A DNA stretch of 64,000 nucleotides from CAIKLP01 sp965279595 (GTDB lineage Bacteria; Bacteroidota; Bacteroidia; Sphingobacteriales; Sphingobacteriaceae): positions 1,612,001-1,676,000 of the forward strand of contig OZ257246.1 of assembly GCA_965279595.1 (NCBI GenBank), read 5' to 3'. Shown piece after piece: positions 47,765-57,525 of the stretch (its first letter is position 1; each line of letters starts with the position of its first letter). The translations under genes were made by a program, and so were the position numbers. The notes under the pieces are model-generated. The model saw only the letters and a list, made by a program, of their open reading frames with translations, was not told where the DNA came from and searched no databases.

Positions 47765-50746
47765 ATGAAAAGGTTTCTAATTGGACTTTTAGTTTTGTTA
47801 TGCATTGGAATTGGGACTACAAAAGCTCAATTGGGAATGGATATTCAATTTATAGGTCCGTCTAAAGGTTTACCAGATCCAAATGTTAATGGAATAGCTC
47901 AAGATTTGGATGGATACATTTGGATTGCAACTGATTTTGGTATTGTGAGGTATGAAGGATTAGAAAATTATCAGATCAATGTATCTACTAAATACAATCA
48001 ATTAAAATCCAACCATGTTTCAAGTGTTAATCTTGACAGAAAGGGGGATTTATGGTTTTGTGCAGATATTGGTTTATATATTTTAAAAAGAAATAGTTCA
48101 AAAATTAAGGAGTTTCAAATCAAGAAAAAAAATGCTAACTCAGTAAGTATCATTCAGCCCAATTATTTTAAGGAAGGTAAAGATCAAACGAATTTCATCG
48201 CAACATTAGGAGGTGAAGTATATACTTATACAGATAAAGCAGGCCTAAAATTAGTTTATCAATCAGATCAAAATAGAACGCAAGGTGCATTTTTTATTAG
48301 GTTTTTTGGACAAGACACCTTGAATAAAACAATTTGGTTTAATTCAAAGAAGAATGAATTGCGACAAATAAACTATGAAACTGGCAAAGTAGTATTTAAT
48401 CAATCATATGATTTCGATGTTGCGAATTTAGTAGAAGATCGAAATGGTAAATTGTTTTTTCCAACTATTCATTCAATTCTTGAGTTTAACCCGAATAAAA
48501 AAACTTTTTCTGAATTCCTTCCCAATGTAACTAATGAACTTAATTATTTTATTTATTTCGATTCATATAATTATTTGTGGTTAATTTCTAGTAAGAAAAA
48601 TATTTTCAAATATGCAAACGGAGTTTTAGAGAATTATCAAGATGTTTATAAATCTATCATACCTGGCTACTCAATTAATATAACTTTATTCGAAGATAGA
48701 ATGCATAATATGTGGTTGGGAACAAGCAAAGGAGTTTTGGTTTTCCATCAACCACAGAAAGAATTTAACACCTTTTTGAGGTCAAAAACCAAGAACGCCA
48801 ATAGTGTAAGATGCATTTATGAAAACAAGGTGGATGGACGAATTTATGTAACAGGCTATGATGTTGGCGGCTATTGGGATATTTCAAAAAATATATTTGT
48901 GGAGTTAAAGGAACTAAAAGATATTTTTATTTATACACTTTTAGCAGATTCGCTTGGAAATTTATATTTGGGTACTGAAGGTGGTGGCTTACGGTATTAT
49001 AAAGTTAAAGAAAGGAAAATTGAAATTGTAAAATATGATTTGAAAAAATTTACTGAAAGAATTAGTGATTTTTATTTAACCTCATACCGTGACCATTTAG
49101 GAAGAGTGTGGTTTGGTACTTATAATCAGATTTATTTATTTGATGAAAAATCTAAAGAGCGAATCAATATAAGTAAAAGTGTAAATGGATATAATTTGTA
49201 TAATGGAACGTGTATGCAAATATATCAAACGAAAAATCTACATTATTGGCTCGTAACCAATAAGGGTTTGTTTGAATTAGATGTTCATCTTAAATTAATT
49301 AATCATTATTCAGAAAACTCTCCAGATGCCTTTAGACTATCAAGTAATAATGTAAAAAAAATATATGAAGATAAAAATGGATTGATTTGGATTGGTACAG
49401 GAAGTGGATTGAATATGATAGACAGAAAATTAAAGTCTGTTAATCATTATAATGTGACAAATGGTTTATGTGATAATACCATTGTAAGCATGATAGAGGA
49501 TAGGTTTAATAGAATTTGGTTAGGGACAAATTACGGACTTTCCGTGTTTAATAAGTCAAGTAAGTTATTTAGAAACTATTATATTGAAAATGGATTAGCA
49601 GATAATGAATTTAATCATGGAGCTACCTATTTATCAGCAAATGGAACATTTTATTTTGGTGGTATTAATGGTATTACTTATTTCAATCCTGCTGATTTGC
49701 GAGAGCATTCCATCCCAGCTAATTTCCTTTTATCAGGAATATACACTCAAGATAAAAAGGGAAATGTCAATGTTCAAAGATTTTTGAATTCAGATACCAT
49801 CAATAATGTTTTCCTAGACTATAATAATAGGAGTTTGAAAGTTCAATTTATTATTACCGATTATACAAGACCTGAAAAGAATTTTTATTCTTATAAGTTT
49901 GAAGGTTTGGATGAGAATTGGATTGATATTGGAAACAGGAACTTTATTGATTTTACAGCCTTGAACCCTGGTGATTACAAGCTTTTAATTAGAGCAGCAG
50001 GTAGTAATGGCATTTGGAACAACAAAATAATAAGAATAAATATTTTTGTTTCACAAGTATTTTATAAAGCGCCATGGTTTATTATCATGAATTTTATAAT
50101 TGTTATTTTTATATTTTATGGAATTTATTTGTATAGAATTAGGGAGTTAAAAGCAATCTCCAACATTAGATTAAAAATTGCAAGTGATTTACATGATGAT
50201 GTAGGAAGTGTTTTAACTTCTATAAGTATGCAAGCCGAATTAATGAATATTTCAGATGCTAATCAAAGAATCGCTCTTTCAAATCAAATTCTACAGGCGT
50301 GTAGAAATGCGGTGGCTAATATGAGAGATGTAATATGGAGTATTGATTCAAGAAATGACAACATGCAAAATTTATTGGATCATATGAAAGGGCATTTAAA
50401 TAATATGTTTGAATATGGTACTACAAATTACACTTTTGTTTATGATGAGCAAATAATTTATGAAAGTATCAATGTAAATGAAAGGCAAAATATATATCTT
50501 ATTTTTAAAGAAGCAATTAATAATATATTAAAACATTCGAATGGGACAGAAGTAAAAATAAAACTGCAGAAGAAAAAGGATGAATTATTTTTAAGTATTA
50601 AGGATAATGGAACAAAGTTAGAAAAAACGGAAAATAAGGTAGGAGCGGGCTTGCAAAATATGAAAATGAGAGCTGCACGTATCAATGCCGAATTAAATTA
50701 TAATACAAATAGTGGTTTTGAAATAATATTAATTAGGAAAAAATGA
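47765..50746 (+). CDS. Periplasmic two-component propeller (Reg_prop/Y_Y_Y) sensor histidine kinase
   Basis: A 993-residue kinase: signal peptide (MKRFLIGLLVLLCIGIGTTK), a 14-blade type Reg_prop double propeller (about residues 30-640; repeats such as GLPDPNVNGIAQDLDGYIWI, ENGLIWIGTGSG-like units, DRFNRIWLGTNYGLSVFN), a Y_Y_Y domain (about 670-765; FYSYKFEGLDENWIDIGNRN, LNPGDYKLLIRAAGSNGIW), a membrane helix (about 770-790), a HisKA_3 domain with His near 810 (IASDLHDDVGSVLTSISMQA) and HATPase_c to the end. Such sensors often detect carbohydrates or envelope signals. ATG at 47765 begins the signal peptide. It overlaps the regulator gene by 4 bp. Confidence 0.9.
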   Translation: MKRFLIGLLVLLCIGIGTTKAQLGMDIQFIGPSKGLPDPNVNGIAQDLDGYIWIATDFGIVRYEGLENYQINVSTKYNQLKSNHVSSVNLDRKGDLWFCADIGLYILKRNSSKIKEFQIKKKNANSVSIIQPNYFKEGKDQTNFIATLGGEVYTYTDKAGLKLVYQSDQNRTQGAFFIRFFGQDTLNKTIWFNSKKNELRQINYETGKVVFNQSYDFDVANLVEDRNGKLFFPTIHSILEFNPNKKTFSEFLPNVTNELNYFIYFDSYNYLWLISSKKNIFKYANGVLENYQDVYKSIIPGYSINITLFEDRMHNMWLGTSKGVLVFHQPQKEFNTFLRSKTKNANSVRCIYENKVDGRIYVTGYDVGGYWDISKNIFVELKELKDIFIYTLLADSLGNLYLGTEGGGLRYYKVKERKIEIVKYDLKKFTERISDFYLTSYRDHLGRVWFGTYNQIYLFDEKSKERINISKSVNGYNLYNGTCMQIYQTKNLHYWLVTNKGLFELDVHLKLINHYSENSPDAFRLSSNNVKKIYEDKNGLIWIGTGSGLNMIDRKLKSVNHYNVTNGLCDNTIVSMIEDRFNRIWLGTNYGLSVFNKSSKLFRNYYIENGLADNEFNHGATYLSANGTFYFGGINGITYFNPADLREHSIPANFLLSGIYTQDKKGNVNVQRFLNSDTINNVFLDYNNRSLKVQFIITDYTRPEKNFYSYKFEGLDENWIDIGNRNFIDFTALNPGDYKLLIRAAGSNGIWNNKIIRINIFVSQVFYKAPWFIIMNFIIVIFIFYGIYLYRIRELKAISNIRLKIASDLHDDVGSVLTSISMQAELMNISDANQRIALSNQILQACRNAVANMRDVIWSIDSRNDNMQNLLDHMKGHLNNMFEYGTTNYTFVYDEQIIYESINVNERQNIYLIFKEAINNILKHSNGTEVKIKLQKKKDELFLSIKDNGTKLEKTENKVGAGLQNMKMRAARINAELNYNTNSGFEIILIRKK

Positions 50747-51372
50747 TAAATCTTGCAATTGTAGAAGACAATGCCTCTATTAGAGATAGCTTGTTTCAAT
50801 ATTTGTCAATGGACAAAATAAACTTTTCAAATATCTATACTTATAATTCAGTGGAAGATTTATTGGCAATACCGGTAAATTCAATTGCCATAGATATTGT
50901 ATTGTTAGATATAAATTTACCTGGAATGTCAGGAATAAAAGGTATTGCATACATCAAAGAAAAATATTCTAAAGCTGAAATCATGATGGTATCAGTAATG
51001 GAAGATAGTGAAAGTGTATTTAATTCATTATGTGCTGGTGCTGCAGGATTTATTACAAAAGATACAGCGCTAGAAAAAATTAAGGAATCAATTATTACTT
51101 TGTTTAAAGGCGGCTCACCAATTACTCCACATATTGCTCGCAAAGTAGTAGAGTTTTTTAATCCAAAGAAAAAGTTTAAAGATGATTTAACCCCACGTGA
51201 AAGAGATATTGTGCAAGGGATTGTGGATGGGTTGAGTTATAAGATGATTGCCGACCGGTTAAATATTTCACATGATACGGTTAGGAAACATATATTAAGT
51301 ACTTATAGAAAATTGCAAATTAATAGCAAAGGTGAATTGATTGCTAAATTTCATAGAGGAGATCATAAATAA
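50743..51372 (+). CDS. LuxR/NarL-family response regulator
   Basis: A 209-residue regulator: receiver pocket IVEDNASI, phosphoacceptor Asp in IVLLDINLPGMSG, and C-terminal LuxR HTH (DLTPRERDIVQGIVDGLSYK, MIADRLNISHDTVRKHILST, YRKLQINSKGEL). ATGA overlap with the propeller kinase makes them an obligate pair. Confidence 0.93.
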   Translation: MINLAIVEDNASIRDSLFQYLSMDKINFSNIYTYNSVEDLLAIPVNSIAIDIVLLDINLPGMSGIKGIAYIKEKYSKAEIMMVSVMEDSESVFNSLCAGAAGFITKDTALEKIKESIITLFKGGSPITPHIARKVVEFFNPKKKFKDDLTPRERDIVQGIVDGLSYKMIADRLNISHDTVRKHILSTYRKLQINSKGELIAKFHRGDHK

Positions 51373-51507
51373 ATATGGAGTATTATTCTTATTCATTATT
51401 TGGGAGGTTGATTTTCAAAATAGGGAACAAGGTGATTATTTATTACTGCTTTTATTTCTAATTGCTTTCTCGAAAATATATTATGATTTTCAATTTCAGA
51501 GAAAAAT

Positions 51508-51604
51508 AAAATAACTCCCAAAGTATTTTAATTGTTGTTAATAGCTATCGTGATTTACCAATAGTATACGGCAATAATTTAAGCTACTCTGGGAATTATT
51601 TTTT
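51508..51604. repeat. Long inverted repeat between convergent genes
   Basis: AAATAACTCCCAAAGTA (51508-51524) is nearly complementary to TACTCTGGGAATTATTT (51585-51601), with mismatches, around a 60-base spacer; T-rich sequence follows. It lies between the convergent regulator and OmpA genes and may end transcription on one or both strands. Confidence 0.4.
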
Positions 51605-51612
51605 ATATTTTT

Positions 51613-53352
51613 TTATTCAAAATAAAACTCAACTCTTCTGTTTAATTGATGTTCAGACTCGGTACAAAATACACCTAAAGTACATTTGTTTACCATTTGT
51701 TGTAAACCATAGCCAGTTGCATCAATTCTATTTTTAGCTATACCTTGTGATATTAAGTATTGACTAGTTGAATTTGTTCTTCTTAAAGATAATTTCATAT
51801 TATATTCAGCTGAACCTCTTTGGTCAGTGTGACCTCCCATTATCAATTTCGTATCTGGCGATTCTTTTAAGAATACTACAATACTATCTAAATAACTAAT
51901 TGATTTTGCACGCAAATCAGATTTATCATAATCAAAATAAATAAAATGTTGAACCATTACAGTTGCATGAAATACTGGTGGCTCAAGTCCATCATCTTTA
52001 ACAGGAACAATTGCTAGTATTGTTTTTGGAGCTGGTTTCAAGTATCCAATTGTATAATTAGAGGCAAGTAAATTACTATCTACATTGTCTTTATTAAAAT
52101 TAAAGTAGTAAATATCCGCATCACCTTTACTTCCAATTTTTCTGTTTGAACTAATGTACCCTGCTCTTTCAGCTTGACTAAATAAAATTCCATAATCATC
52201 ATCTGTTGAATTGATTGGTGTTTTCATAGGAATAGCTTTTTCAAAATAACCATTATTATTTTTTGAAATACAAATATCCATTCCACCTATACCTTGATAG
52301 CCATCAGATGAAAAATAGAAATTACCTAATGAATCAACCATTGGAAATTTCTCTCCTCCAAAAGTATTGATGTTACTGCCCATATTGATAGGTCTTCCCC
52401 AATCATTTCCTATTTTATTACAATAGTAAATATCCGCTCTTCCATAACCATAAAGCATATCTGAAACAAAGTATATTCTTGATCCATCTTTTGTAATAAA
52501 TGGGTTGGCAACTGAAAAGGTATCATTATTATAAGTAAAAGCTTTAGGGGCTGTCCACTCACCATCTTTTAAGGTAGAACTGAAAATTGCATTCTTTTCA
52601 ATTCCTATTGATTTCTTTGATTTTCCTTTTAATGATTTATCGACTCTAGAAATATATATGGTATCATAGTTTGCACTGAAACATGCAGGGCCATCATGAT
52701 ATTTTTTATTATTTTTATTTCCTGCAAATGGTTCAATATTATTAAACTGTAATTTGTCTTTAGTAGCTTTTGCTGAATAGATATCTAAGTAGTTTGCATT
52801 TGTCCATTTGTATATTTTACTATGACCAGAAGTTGGACGGGTAGTGCTAAATACAATACCATCTTTATATTTCACTGGAGCAAAATCAGCATTCGCAGTA
52901 TTCAATGAACTTACATTTGTAACTGTGATTGGATTATCTGATAAATGATCTACACTTACTTTATCAATTGATTCAGAATAGAACTTTCCTCTTGGATCTT
53001 GTGGCATTAATTGAGCATATTTATCAAAAGCAATTTTTGCTTCAGCATTTTTGCCATTGCTTTTCAATACTTGACCGTAGTTCAAATAAAATATTGGATT
53101 GCTGTATGGTCCGTATGAATTGACTTTGTCATCAGCAGCTTGCTCTAAATTTTTATAGCTATTCATCATTCTATAGCTTTCACCTAGTTTGAAGTAAACA
53201 TCAGCACTAGGGTTTTTATTTGCTTCCTTTTCATACAATTGAGCTGCACGGTAATAATCCCACCTTTCAAAAGATCGATCTGCTTTTTTAGTATTCGCAC
53301 TAACCAGAGTTGTAATAATCATAGCTAGTAGAAGGGTATATAATTTTTTCAT
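51613..53352 (-). CDS. OmpA-family protein with TPR and PD40 propeller (PorE-like)
   Basis: A 579-residue protein: signal peptide (MKKLYTLLLAMIITTLVSAN), TPR-like helices (about residues 25-120; RWDYYRAAQLYEKEANKNPS, YLNYGQVLKSNGKNAEAKIA), a WD40/PD40-like propeller (about 140-430; PFITKDGSRIYFVSDMLYGY, KFPMVDSLGNFYFSSDGYQG, GIGGMDICIS), and a C-terminal OmpA domain (IYFDYDKSDLRAKSISYLDS, LIMGGHTDQRGSAEYNMKLS, LNRRVEFYF). The order matches PorE-type peptidoglycan-bound proteins linked to T9SS. It is the third gene of the operon after the type-B adhesin and the SprF-like protein, so it probably anchors that complex. Confidence 0.88.
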   Translation of the reverse strand: MKKLYTLLLAMIITTLVSANTKKADRSFERWDYYRAAQLYEKEANKNPSADVYFKLGESYRMMNSYKNLEQAADDKVNSYGPYSNPIFYLNYGQVLKSNGKNAEAKIAFDKYAQLMPQDPRGKFYSESIDKVSVDHLSDNPITVTNVSSLNTANADFAPVKYKDGIVFSTTRPTSGHSKIYKWTNANYLDIYSAKATKDKLQFNNIEPFAGNKNNKKYHDGPACFSANYDTIYISRVDKSLKGKSKKSIGIEKNAIFSSTLKDGEWTAPKAFTYNNDTFSVANPFITKDGSRIYFVSDMLYGYGRADIYYCNKIGNDWGRPINMGSNINTFGGEKFPMVDSLGNFYFSSDGYQGIGGMDICISKNNNGYFEKAIPMKTPINSTDDDYGILFSQAERAGYISSNRKIGSKGDADIYYFNFNKDNVDSNLLASNYTIGYLKPAPKTILAIVPVKDDGLEPPVFHATVMVQHFIYFDYDKSDLRAKSISYLDSIVVFLKESPDTKLIMGGHTDQRGSAEYNMKLSLRRTNSTSQYLISQGIAKNRIDATGYGLQQMVNKCTLGVFCTESEHQLNRRVEFYFE

Positions 53353-53372
53353 AATATTAATTTTTGACGTTG

Positions 53373-54323
53373 TTAAAAGAATCTTGGATTAGTCATTTTA
53401 GTTTTTGTTGCACTGATATCCCAGCCAAGCATGAACTCATGTGTGCCACTATTGTAATTACCTGTTCTGTTTAGGTAATAATCATAAGAGTACCCAAGTG
53501 TAAATACATTTGATAGTTTTAATTGTGCAATACCTATAAGCATATTGTCTGATCCTTCTATTTCAATTCGCTTAGCTGTTCTGTAGCCTGCACCTATGAA
53601 TAGTTTTTGAAAGAAAATAAATGATGCATCAATTTCAGATACTAAAGGGGCTGTGTTTACATATTTAAATAACACTGATGGACGGATATCTACTGATTTT
53701 GTAATTGGAATAACAACACCTGATGTTAGATAATATTGGCGATAAAATTTTGCTTGATCAGCATTTGGATTTGTTGCTAAATTAAATTTTGATTCAAGTA
53801 AGTGATTTCCACTTACCCCAGCATAAAATCTAGACTTGTATAAATATAATCCTGCACTTACATCTGGTACCCAACTTGAACCTTGATTTCCTACAAATGC
53901 AGGATCAGTATTGTCGTCTATATTAATATCATCCCATGCAATTCTGATGTTGTTCATCATACCCGAAACACCAAATGCTAATTTAGTAGTAGAATTTATA
54001 GGTTGATGATAGGCATAAGTTAAATTGATACCTGTGTTTTTCATTGGACCAGCATGATCATTATATACTTGAATGCCTAATCCAACTTTTGTGTTTGGTA
54101 TGGCACTATGTGCACTAAATGATTGAGTAGTAGGTGCACCTGTCATGCCAACCCATTGGCTTCTATGAACAAGTGATCCTGAAAATGCTTCCCTGCTTCC
54201 AGCATATGCTGGATTAACATATACTGGATTAAAGAAGTACATAGAGAACCCTGCATCTTGCTGTGCCATTGCACCTAAAGAGAATAGTCCTAATGCTATA
54301 GTTATTATTATTTTAGTTTTCAT
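53373..54323 (-). CDS. PorP/SprF-family T9SS outer-membrane protein
   Basis: A 316-residue protein with a signal peptide (MKTKIIITIALGLFSLGAMAQ) and the PorP/SprF signature at the start of the mature part: QDAGFSMYFFNPVYVNPAYAGSREAFSGSLVHRSQW. It continues as an outer-membrane barrel (VGLGIQVYNDHAGPMKNTGI, LYLYKSRFYAGVSGNHLLES, FTLGYSYDYYLNRTGNYNSG). SprF-type proteins are dedicated partners for type-B T9SS substrates such as SprB; here the type-B substrate is the gene just upstream. ATG at 54323 is chosen because it starts the signal and avoids overlap with the upstream gene. Confidence 0.93.
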   Translation of the reverse strand: MKTKIIITIALGLFSLGAMAQQDAGFSMYFFNPVYVNPAYAGSREAFSGSLVHRSQWVGMTGAPTTQSFSAHSAIPNTKVGLGIQVYNDHAGPMKNTGINLTYAYHQPINSTTKLAFGVSGMMNNIRIAWDDINIDDNTDPAFVGNQGSSWVPDVSAGLYLYKSRFYAGVSGNHLLESKFNLATNPNADQAKFYRQYYLTSGVVIPITKSVDIRPSVLFKYVNTAPLVSEIDASFIFFQKLFIGAGYRTAKRIEIEGSDNMLIGIAQLKLSNVFTLGYSYDYYLNRTGNYNSGTHEFMLGWDISATKTKMTNPRFF

Positions 54324-54352
54324 CGATTTCTTTTTTAAATTTTTTCTATTGA

Positions 54353-57157
54353 TTATCTTTTGATAAATACCCATCCACGTTTTTCAAAATTACTATAATG
54401 AATGATGTAGTAATAAGTTCCGTCAGGTAAGTCTTCACCTTTCATATTGGTACCAGTCCAAATATTATCGAGGTTGTCATAATCTTTTCCAGCCCAAACT
54501 TCATTACCCCATCTGCTAATTATTTGAACTTCATTACTTGGATAGTAACTCAAAACAGGAATTCTCCAGAAATCATTTAATCCATCTCCATTAGGAGAGA
54601 ACCCATTGAAAAATTCTAATTCAGCAACTACATTTACATTGACAGTATCTGTATTTATACATCCTGTTAAAGTGTTTGTTACTGTTACTATATAAGTTGT
54701 GTTAACTAAAGGACTAGCATCAACCATTGATTGATTGCTCATATTTAAACCATCTACTGGTAACCAACTATAATCATTTCCTGCTTCAGAAGTAGAACCG
54801 ATGGTTACAGTTTGTCCGAGTATCATTGATTGATCATTACCTGCATTTGCATTGGGTTTAGCGTTTACAGCCAATGTGTAATTATTTGTACTATCACAAC
54901 CAAATGCGCTCGGTTGAATAGAAGTATAAGTTCCAGCTATCTTTCTATAAGCACCGGCGAGTAAAATACTATCTCCATCACAAATTGTAGCGTTGAAATT
55001 ATTTACTATTAAAGGATTAACAGATAAGTTAGTATTGATAATACTATCGCACCCAAATGAACTTGATAAGGTATCATTGTATATCCCTGGAATTTTACGA
55101 TATATACCAGCAATTAAAATACTATCACCATTACAAATTGATGCATTCATATTAGTAATGTTTACTGGATTAACAGTAAGGTTTGTATTGATGATACTAT
55201 CACAACCAAATGAACTAGTAATTGTATCATTATATAATCCTGCAATTTTCCTATATGTTCCAGCAATTAAAATACTATCGCCATTACAAATAAATGCATT
55301 GATATTATTTGTGAAGACAGGAAGTATGCTCAGGTCAGTGATGATAATACTATCACAACCAAAAGCTGAACTTAAAGTATCTCTATAAACTCCAGGAGTT
55401 GTGATATAAATACCTGCAATTAAAATACTATCACCATTACAAATTGATGTTACATTGGTTTGTGAAAATACAGGTCGAATTGCAAGAAATACATTGATGA
55501 TACTATCACATCCTTGAATACTTGTTAAACTATCAGTATAAATTCCAGCAATTTTTCTAAATGCTCCGGCAAGGAAAATACTATCACCATTACAAATTGC
55601 TGCATCAATGTTATTTATTGAACTTGGATTTACATTTACAGAAATGATATCAGAGGTATCACTTTGTCCACATAAATTAGAAGCGATTACAGAATACAAA
55701 CCAGTTGTATCAACTGAAATGCTTTGTGTAGTTTCACCAGTTGACCATAAATAGTTTGAACTTGTACTTGCTGTTAAAATAACTGAATCACCTTCGCAAA
55801 AGGTAGTAGTTCCACTAAAGGTAACTGATGGTTTAATTGATGGCAGTTTCATTTCCATAGTAGTAGAATTGATAGCTCCACTAGTTGAGTAAGCCCTTCC
55901 GTCAAGTGTACTGGCTATCATAGTAATTGCACCATTGTTTGAAACAATAGTTCCAACAAAATTTGAATTATTAGAAACAGTAATTAATCCTTCAATAAGC
56001 CAAAATACATTACTCGATTTGGCACCACCTCTTAATACAACATTCACAAAATTTTCAGAAGTGAATGCGCCATCTACTTTGATAACAAAAACACCATCTG
56101 CATTACCTTGTGCATCAAGAAAAATAGTATCTGTCATATGTGCTGCTGCACCCATGCAATAAACATGAGGTGTTAAAACTTGTTGATTACCAAATTGTGT
56201 TGGTGCTAATAAATTAATATCGCATTGCATAGCAGCAAGTGTAGTATATAATGTACCTATCGCTGCTGTACCCGCTGCAGTCATAGCATCTGGAACGCTG
56301 TGTATGGAGTCAACAAATAAAGGATTAAATCCAGTTACTGGTCCGTTGTTTGTACCAACATGACCAGCAATATGAGAAATACCTACATTTGTTAATGCAC
56401 CTACACCTGTTAAAAATGCAAAACATTCTGCAGCACCTGAGCTAGGTTTTGCTGGGCCTGTTAGCACAGGAACACCACAACCTAAAGGAGCTGTAGCAGT
56501 TACACTTGATACTGTAATTGCACCTACAATTGATAAAGCACGACCTTCTAAAAAGTCACCACTTGTCAATCCAATTGCACCGTTGCAAATGAATGTTCCT
56601 TTCACAGTTGCATTAGTAGCAAATGTTGCTGCACCTTCAATTTTCCAAAACACATTACATGCTTGTGTTCCATTGAGTAAAATTATTTTTGTACCAGGAT
56701 CAACTCCTAATGCACCACCAATTTTTAAAACAAAGCAAGCACTTGGATCATTAAGTCCATCTAATATTAATGTTCCTCCAATTGTTGTGGCGGCAAGTGT
56801 TTCATACACTGCTGGTGTTAATATTTGTCCACCACCCATTAATACACCTAAAGTAGTAGTAGCAGTTTGTGCACCTAAAAACAGGTATGCTGTATTTAAG
56901 GAAGCTGCCGCTGCAATACTTGATGGATCACCATCATGTTTTTGTCCATTCACATTACCAAAGGCTGTACTTGATCCAACATTGGTTCCGTAATCTCCGG
57001 TAATTTGTGAAATCCCAACGTTACTAACCGGACCAGCCGATGTAAATAAAACAAAGGGAGAAACCGCTCCTAAGTTTGCTGGTGTTTGTCCAAACGAAAT
57101 TTTAGTTAGGAAAAAAAACAGAACCACAAGGATGGTATTTTGTAAAATTATTTTCAT
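54353..57157 (-). CDS. Large secreted adhesin: two DUF3494 domains, Cys-repeats, T9SS type-B (CHU_C) C-terminus
   Basis: A 934-residue protein: signal peptide, DUF3494 domain 1 (about residues 28-225; FVLFTSAGPVSNVGISQITG, DPSACFVLKIGGAL, ACNVFWKIEGAATF) and domain 2 (about 240-445; FAFLTGVGALTNVGISHIAG, ADGVFVIKVDGAFTSENF). An Ig-like segment follows (ILTASTSSNYLWSTGETTQS), then five 51-residue repeats with two Cys each (ICNGDSILIAGIYRKIPGIY...GCDSIINTNL), a PKD-like domain (GQTVTIGSTSEAGNDYSWLP) and the type-B sorting domain (FFNGFSPNGDGLNDFWRIPV, VQIISRWGNEVW, GTYYYIIHYSNF). It heads an operon with SprF-like and PorE-like proteins, the layout of SprB-type gliding adhesins. Confidence 0.9.
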   Translation of the reverse strand: MKIILQNTILVVLFFFLTKISFGQTPANLGAVSPFVLFTSAGPVSNVGISQITGDYGTNVGSSTAFGNVNGQKHDGDPSSIAAAASLNTAYLFLGAQTATTTLGVLMGGGQILTPAVYETLAATTIGGTLILDGLNDPSACFVLKIGGALGVDPGTKIILLNGTQACNVFWKIEGAATFATNATVKGTFICNGAIGLTSGDFLEGRALSIVGAITVSSVTATAPLGCGVPVLTGPAKPSSGAAECFAFLTGVGALTNVGISHIAGHVGTNNGPVTGFNPLFVDSIHSVPDAMTAAGTAAIGTLYTTLAAMQCDINLLAPTQFGNQQVLTPHVYCMGAAAHMTDTIFLDAQGNADGVFVIKVDGAFTSENFVNVVLRGGAKSSNVFWLIEGLITVSNNSNFVGTIVSNNGAITMIASTLDGRAYSTSGAINSTTMEMKLPSIKPSVTFSGTTTFCEGDSVILTASTSSNYLWSTGETTQSISVDTTGLYSVIASNLCGQSDTSDIISVNVNPSSINNIDAAICNGDSIFLAGAFRKIAGIYTDSLTSIQGCDSIINVFLAIRPVFSQTNVTSICNGDSILIAGIYITTPGVYRDTLSSAFGCDSIIITDLSILPVFTNNINAFICNGDSILIAGTYRKIAGLYNDTITSSFGCDSIINTNLTVNPVNITNMNASICNGDSILIAGIYRKIPGIYNDTLSSSFGCDSIINTNLSVNPLIVNNFNATICDGDSILLAGAYRKIAGTYTSIQPSAFGCDSTNNYTLAVNAKPNANAGNDQSMILGQTVTIGSTSEAGNDYSWLPVDGLNMSNQSMVDASPLVNTTYIVTVTNTLTGCINTDTVNVNVVAELEFFNGFSPNGDGLNDFWRIPVLSYYPSNEVQIISRWGNEVWAGKDYDNLDNIWTGTNMKGEDLPDGTYYYIIHYSNFEKRGWVFIKR
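54833..55597 (-). repeat. Five 153-bp in-frame tandem repeats
   Basis: Five units of exactly 51 codons, each starting ICNGDS (ICDGDS in the last) and holding GCDS near residue 30, lie in the adhesin gene. The period is unchanged across all units. Confidence 0.88.
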
Positions 57158-57525
57158 GATTTTATTTATTGTTAATTATTTATTTTAAAAATTTGATGGA
57201 GGAAAATTAATTTCTCAAACAAAAGATTTTATTGTTATCAAAGGTGAAAACTAAAATTATATTTGTTTTGTATTCGGGTTGAGAAATGTTACAAGTATCA
57301 CGCTTTTAAAAAAGTTGATATTTTTTTTTCAAAAAGAATTTCTGAAAAAATATTTATATAAGTTTTGGATTTATATATTTTATCAAATAGAATTACCCAA
57401 ATAAATTGTATTATTTTTGGATTTTTATTATTAAGAAAGTATAAATATTATTTTGACGAAATGGCTATAAAGTCAATAGGTAATGGGAGTGTAGTTAATT
57501 TGATTCTAATAAAAAGTTATATTTT
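57158..57525. other. AT-rich intergenic stretch without a recognised gene
   Basis: About 370 bp between the adhesin gene and the LytTR regulator gene. A possible -7 box for the adhesin (minus strand CACCTTTG, 57246-57239) is the only signal seen. A 65-codon plus-strand frame here (57365-57562) overlaps the regulator gene, has no family and begins with low-complexity sequence, so it was not called. Confidence 0.4.

Noticed and set aside
54833..55597. Possible CRISPR-like array
   Set aside because: The 153-bp period is in frame and the whole unit is repeated without unique spacers; it is a protein repeat.
54993..56993. Plus-strand frames opposite the type-B adhesin (54993-55388, 55935-56162, 56583-56993)
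   Set aside because: They are shadows of the repetitive minus-strand gene; their repeats mirror the ICNGDS and DUF3494 coding repeats, and they have no start context.
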